Assembly: GCA_003484545.1 (NCBI GenBank)
Contig: DNCF01000319.1
Location: forward strand, 624-9,133
Reading direction: 5' to 3'
DNA from: Massilia sp.
Lineage (GTDB): Bacteria; Pseudomonadota; Gammaproteobacteria; Burkholderiales; Burkholderiaceae_D
Length of the DNA stretch: 8,510 nt
Shown here one piece after another: positions 6,791 through 8,510 of the stretch; the stretch's first letter is position 1; each line of letters begins with the position of its first letter. Below the pieces are notes generated by a model, which worked only from the letters and a program-made list of their open reading frames with translations, searched no databases and was not told the DNA's origin. The position numbers and the translations under genes were made by a program.

Positions 6791-6837
6791 CCGACTCCTC
6801 CGCGACACCGACAGTTACGGACTGACCTACAAGACAT
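6787..6837 (-). CDS. Possible 16-residue upstream ORF (leader peptide) of the kinase gene
   Basis: An ATG at 6837-6835 opens a 16-codon frame, MSCRSVRNCRCRGGVG, ending in a TGA (6789-6787) that overlaps the GTG start of the histidine kinase by two bases. AGGAG at 6849-6845 lies 7 nt before the ATG, an ideal Shine-Dalgarno. The peptide has three cysteines and four arginines. The arrangement would allow translational coupling or leader-type control of the kinase. Because it is so short, a chance ORF is a serious alternative; the GGAGGAG of the kinase lies inside it. Confidence 0.35.
   Translation of the reverse strand: MSCRSVRNCRCRGGVG
6795..6801 (-). promoter_or_regulatory. Ribosome binding site deciding the kinase start
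   Basis: GGAGGAG on the - strand, a nearly full anti-16S match, ends 4 nt before the GTG at 6790. The upstream in-frame GTG at 6808 has nothing comparable, so this site sets the kinase N-terminus as MNRIFFRFF. Confidence 0.75.
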
Positions 6838-6865
6838 TGTTTTTCTCCTAACGCCATTGTATAGG
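6837..6865 (+). promoter_or_regulatory. Candidate promoter for the small RNA, overlapping a divergent -10 motif
   Basis: On the + strand TTGTTT (6837-6842) and TATAGG (6860-6865) are separated by 17 nt, the standard spacing, and would start a transcript near 6872. On the - strand TACAAT (6861-6856) is a 5-of-6 match to the -10 hexamer and could serve the kinase unit, though its -35 is poor and the start would fall almost on the Shine-Dalgarno of the 16-codon ORF. The two motifs share bases, so the divergent promoters could exclude each other. Matches are partial. Confidence 0.28.
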
Positions 6866-6871
6866 AGCAAG

Positions 6872-7020
6872 GATTTCGATGGGCGTATTCCTGAGGATTA
6901 CAAAATCACGACAAATGGCCGACATCTCCTGGCAGATTAGAAATTGCCGAACGGATATCCTACGCAGGATTCAGATTTTCCGTTTGCCCACTCGATACGC
7001 GAGTGTCGGTGGGTTTTTTT
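6872..7020 (+). ncRNA. Candidate small RNA or attenuated leader ending in an intrinsic terminator
   Basis: About 150 nt on the + strand between the divergent kinase and mipA genes. The 3' end is a strong terminator (6987-7020), yet no + strand gene precedes it for more than 1.6 kb; the intervening gene is on the opposite strand. Just before the terminator is a second structure: AACGGA (6950-6955) pairs with TCCGTT (6979-6984), enclosing an inner hairpin ATCCT-ACGC-AGGAT (6957-6970). A promoter-like pair sits at 6837-6865. The layout of promoter, stem-loop, terminator hairpin and T-run is that of a trans-acting small RNA. Alternatively it is a terminated leader of mipA, although mipA starts 163 nt further on. 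I do not recognise a known RNA family; the 5' end is a guess. Confidence 0.4.
6987..7020 (+). terminator. Rho-independent terminator on the + strand
   Basis: CCCACTCG (6987-6994) pairs through an ATACG loop with CGA (7000-7002) and, after a 6-nt bulge, GTGGG (7009-7013); alternatively CACTCG pairs perfectly with CGAGTG (7000-7005). Seven T residues follow (7014-7020). No T-run is found on the other strand, so it acts in the + direction only. Confidence 0.75.
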
Positions 7021-7150
7021 ATTCCGGTCGCCGCCATTTCCGGCGCGTGGCCATCCCGAGCCGGGTGGTGGCGCGTGGTTGTTGGCCATGGCGCCTCTCA
7101 CTGTCGAGAATCATGCTGTAAGGATATATCGGATAAGGTTTGCCTCAAAG

Positions 7151-7156
7151 TAAAAT
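7151..7156 (+). promoter_or_regulatory. Possible -10 element of mipA
   Basis: TAAAAT matches five of six bases of the -10 consensus and lies 27 nt before the mipA ATG, giving an expected leader of about 20 nt. A -35 hexamer is not evident at 16-18 nt upstream, which suggests activator dependence. Immediately upstream, 7117-7130 resembles an RstA-type site (see findings). The leader lacks a Shine-Dalgarno. Confidence 0.35.
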
Positions 7157-7183
7157 ACTGGCACCCCATTCCATTGCCCCGCC

Positions 7184-8026
7184 ATGAACAAGTTTCTCGC
7201 ACTCGCGCTCGCGGCCGTATCGAGCGGCGCTTCCGCCCAGACGCCGGCCATGAATCCCATGCCCGACGGCAGCCGCGACATGTATGTCGGGCTGGGCCTC
7301 GTCTCGGCGCCACGCTACGAAGGAGCGCGCGACAGCGAGCGCCACGCGCTGCCGGTGCTGCAGGTGCAGTGGAGCAATGGTGTCTTCGTGTCGGGCATGC
7401 GCGCCGGCATCCACCTGGGCGGCAATCCCAGGCTGGAATATGGTCCCCTGGTCGAACTGCAGCGACGCCGCGACGACAGCGGCGCCGGCGGCGGCATCGG
7501 CGGCATTGGCGCCGAACGCTATTCCATGGTCGCCCTGCCGCAAGTGGCGGGCGAGAACCGCCTGGCCGGGATGGAGCCGATCTCCAGCCGCCTGCTGGCC
7601 GGCGGCTTCCTGAATTATTACCTGACGCCCGACTGGCGCCTGACCGGCAGCCTGCTGTATGGGGCCGGCAACGAGCGCGATGGCGCGCGCCTGGACCTGG
7701 GCGTGCAGCGCCTCGCCATGCAGTTCGGCGCCCACCACCGCCTGTCGTTCGCGGCCGGCGTCAGCATCGCCAACGCGGCCTACAACGACGCCTACTTCGG
7801 CGTCGGCACGCTCGACTCCCTGCGCAGCGGCAACCCGGTGTATCGGGCCGGCGGCGGCCTGAAGGATGGCCACGTCGGCGCGCGCTGGAACTGGGCGTTC
7901 TCGCCTTCCTGGATGCTGAGCTCGCAGGTGCAGGTGTCGCGCCTGGCCGGCGACGCCCGCCACAGCCCGCTCGTCGAGCGGCCGACCAACCTGACGGTTT
8001 CCACCGCCATCGCCTACCGGTTCTGA
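7184..8026 (+). CDS. MipA/OmpV-family outer-membrane protein
   Basis: 280 residues. Signal peptide MNKFLALALAAVSSGASA, cleaved before Gln19. The mature part starts with the family-typical YVGLGLVSAPRYEGARD strand and continues as alternating beta-strands with short turns, including YYLTPDWRLTGSLLYG, SIANAAYNDAYFGV and the closing strand VSTAIAYRF, which ends in phenylalanine as outer-membrane beta-barrels do. E. coli MipA is named for binding MltA and the peptidoglycan synthase PBP1B; OmpV-type members are often tied to osmotic, antibiotic or metal stress, so the exact role here is open. No Shine-Dalgarno is visible before the ATG at 7184, but the signal peptide starts there and no better start exists. 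It is divergent from the RstB-like kinase, and MipA/OmpV genes commonly neighbour two-component systems. The next gene starts 2 nt after its stop and is surely co-transcribed. Confidence 0.88.
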   Translation: MNKFLALALAAVSSGASAQTPAMNPMPDGSRDMYVGLGLVSAPRYEGARDSERHALPVLQVQWSNGVFVSGMRAGIHLGGNPRLEYGPLVELQRRRDDSGAGGGIGGIGAERYSMVALPQVAGENRLAGMEPISSRLLAGGFLNYYLTPDWRLTGSLLYGAGNERDGARLDLGVQRLAMQFGAHHRLSFAAGVSIANAAYNDAYFGVGTLDSLRSGNPVYRAGGGLKDGHVGARWNWAFSPSWMLSSQVQVSRLAGDARHSPLVERPTNLTVSTAIAYRF

Positions 8027-8028
8027 CG

Positions 8029-8510
8029 ATGCCCACGGCCCGACACCTCATCGCATGCTGCTTCGTGACGCTGTGCGCCTTTGGCGCCACGGCGCCGGCG
8101 CCTGCCGCCGAGTGGGTCAGTTACCGCGATGCCTACCGCGCCATGGTGGTGTTCGAGAAATACGGCGGACCGAAGAACCAGATCCAGAATCACCTGCAGG
8201 TGGCGCCCCTGACGCCCGGCGTCTCGCTCGAGGGCGCGCAGCTGACGCTGTCCGGCAAGGCGACCCAGGTCAACCTGCCGCTCGACCCGCTCGGGCGCAC
8301 CAGCTTCCCGCTGCTCAAGGCCGCCTACGACGACAACGCCACGCTGGTCCTGAACCGCAGGATCGGCGCCTTCACGGTGCGCCCGCGCATCTCGCTGCTG
8401 CCGCAGGCGGACGGGGTCTACGAGGATGCGACCCTGCGCGCGGCCTGCGAGCAGGCGCTCGGCTTTGCGCGCTACGTCGACGCCTCGCTGCGCGCGCGCC
8501 AGTGCGGCGG
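8029..8510 (+). CDS. Secreted protein of unknown function, 3' end outside window
   Basis: Open from the ATG at 8029 to the window end (160 full codons), 2 nt after the mipA stop. The N-terminus is a probable Sec signal peptide (about 1-27, cleavage near APAPAA|EW). The mature part shows ordered, conserved-looking phrases: YRDAYRAMVVFEKYGGPKN (32-50), VNLPLDPLGRTSFPLLKAAYDDNA (81-104, given here only as a location), and RPRISLLP (118-125). A repeated cysteine theme (Cys140, Cys159) suggests a periplasmic disulfide. I cannot name the family with confidence; I recall similar uncharacterised proteins beside MipA/OmpV genes and two-component systems in other proteobacteria, but this is memory, not a search. 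Coupling to mipA implies work in the same periplasmic or outer-membrane process. There is no clear Shine-Dalgarno, so translation is probably coupled. Confidence 0.75.
   Translation, partial: MPTARHLIACCFVTLCAFGATAPAPAAEWVSYRDAYRAMVVFEKYGGPKNQIQNHLQVAPLTPGVSLEGAQLTLSGKATQVNLPLDPLGRTSFPLLKAAYDDNATLVLNRRIGAFTVRPRISLLPQADGVYEDATLRAACEQALGFARYVDASLRARQCG

Noticed and set aside
6791..6808. Upstream in-frame GTG start of the kinase
   Set aside because: No Shine-Dalgarno before it, whereas GGAGGAG directly precedes the GTG at 6790.
5558..6940. 460-codon ORF on the + strand, longer than the kinase it covers
   Set aside because: The opposite strand has every histidine-kinase motif in order; this frame has skewed composition and no motif, and it runs into the intergenic region.
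6879..7121. 80-codon + strand ORF with an AAGGA site 5 nt before its ATG
   Set aside because: It reads through the strong terminator and its T-run, and the encoded sequence looks like translated non-coding DNA.
8029..8061. Lipobox-like LIAC at residues 7-10 of the last gene
   Set aside because: The segment before the cysteine is only nine residues, too short for a lipoprotein signal peptide; an ordinary Sec signal with cleavage near residue 27 fits better.

Overview
The window (8,510 bp, high GC, strong G/C third-position preference) looks like the chromosome of a betaproteobacterium of the Burkholderiales, most like Oxalobacteraceae (Massilia and relatives). This placement rests on recalled similarity of the Lol, BtuF, DsbA and MipA proteins, not on a search. 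There are eight large coding regions, plus one very short possible leader ORF and one candidate small RNA. No tRNA, rRNA, insertion sequence, prophage or CRISPR was seen.

Left part, 1-4297, + strand: two tandem, clearly paralogous LolC/LolE-type permeases (the first cut by the window edge), then an ABC ATPase, then a BtuF-type periplasmic cobalamin-binding protein. The last three genes overlap by 4-8 bp and form one transcription and translation unit. The ATPase is the most striking item. Up to the ABC signature it reads as LolD (lipoprotein release). From just after the signature to the stop it reads as BtuD/FecE (cobalamin/siderophore import), and it runs straight into btuF by an ATGA overlap. 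The second half of lolD, any btuC permease and the first half of btuD are absent. The simplest reading is an in-frame recombination, or an assembly join, between lolD and btuD at the conserved signature motif.

Middle part, 4298-5488: a DsbA-type periplasmic thiol oxidoreductase with an unusual CPAC active site, translationally coupled to a 104-residue single-pass membrane protein of unknown function. A 12-bp stem-loop lies in the gap before the convergent gene.

Right part, 5489-8510: an RstB-like sensor histidine kinase on the - strand with no response regulator next to it in the window; a 375-bp intergenic region; and a + strand pair made of a MipA/OmpV outer-membrane protein and a secreted protein of unknown function, cut by the window end. 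The intergenic region holds a 16-codon upstream ORF whose stop overlaps the kinase start, overlapping divergent promoter-like motifs, and a strong intrinsic terminator on the + strand with no gene in front of it, so a small RNA is likely.

The common theme is envelope biogenesis and sensing: lipoprotein sorting, periplasmic binding, disulfide formation, and an outer-membrane protein beside an envelope-type sensor kinase.
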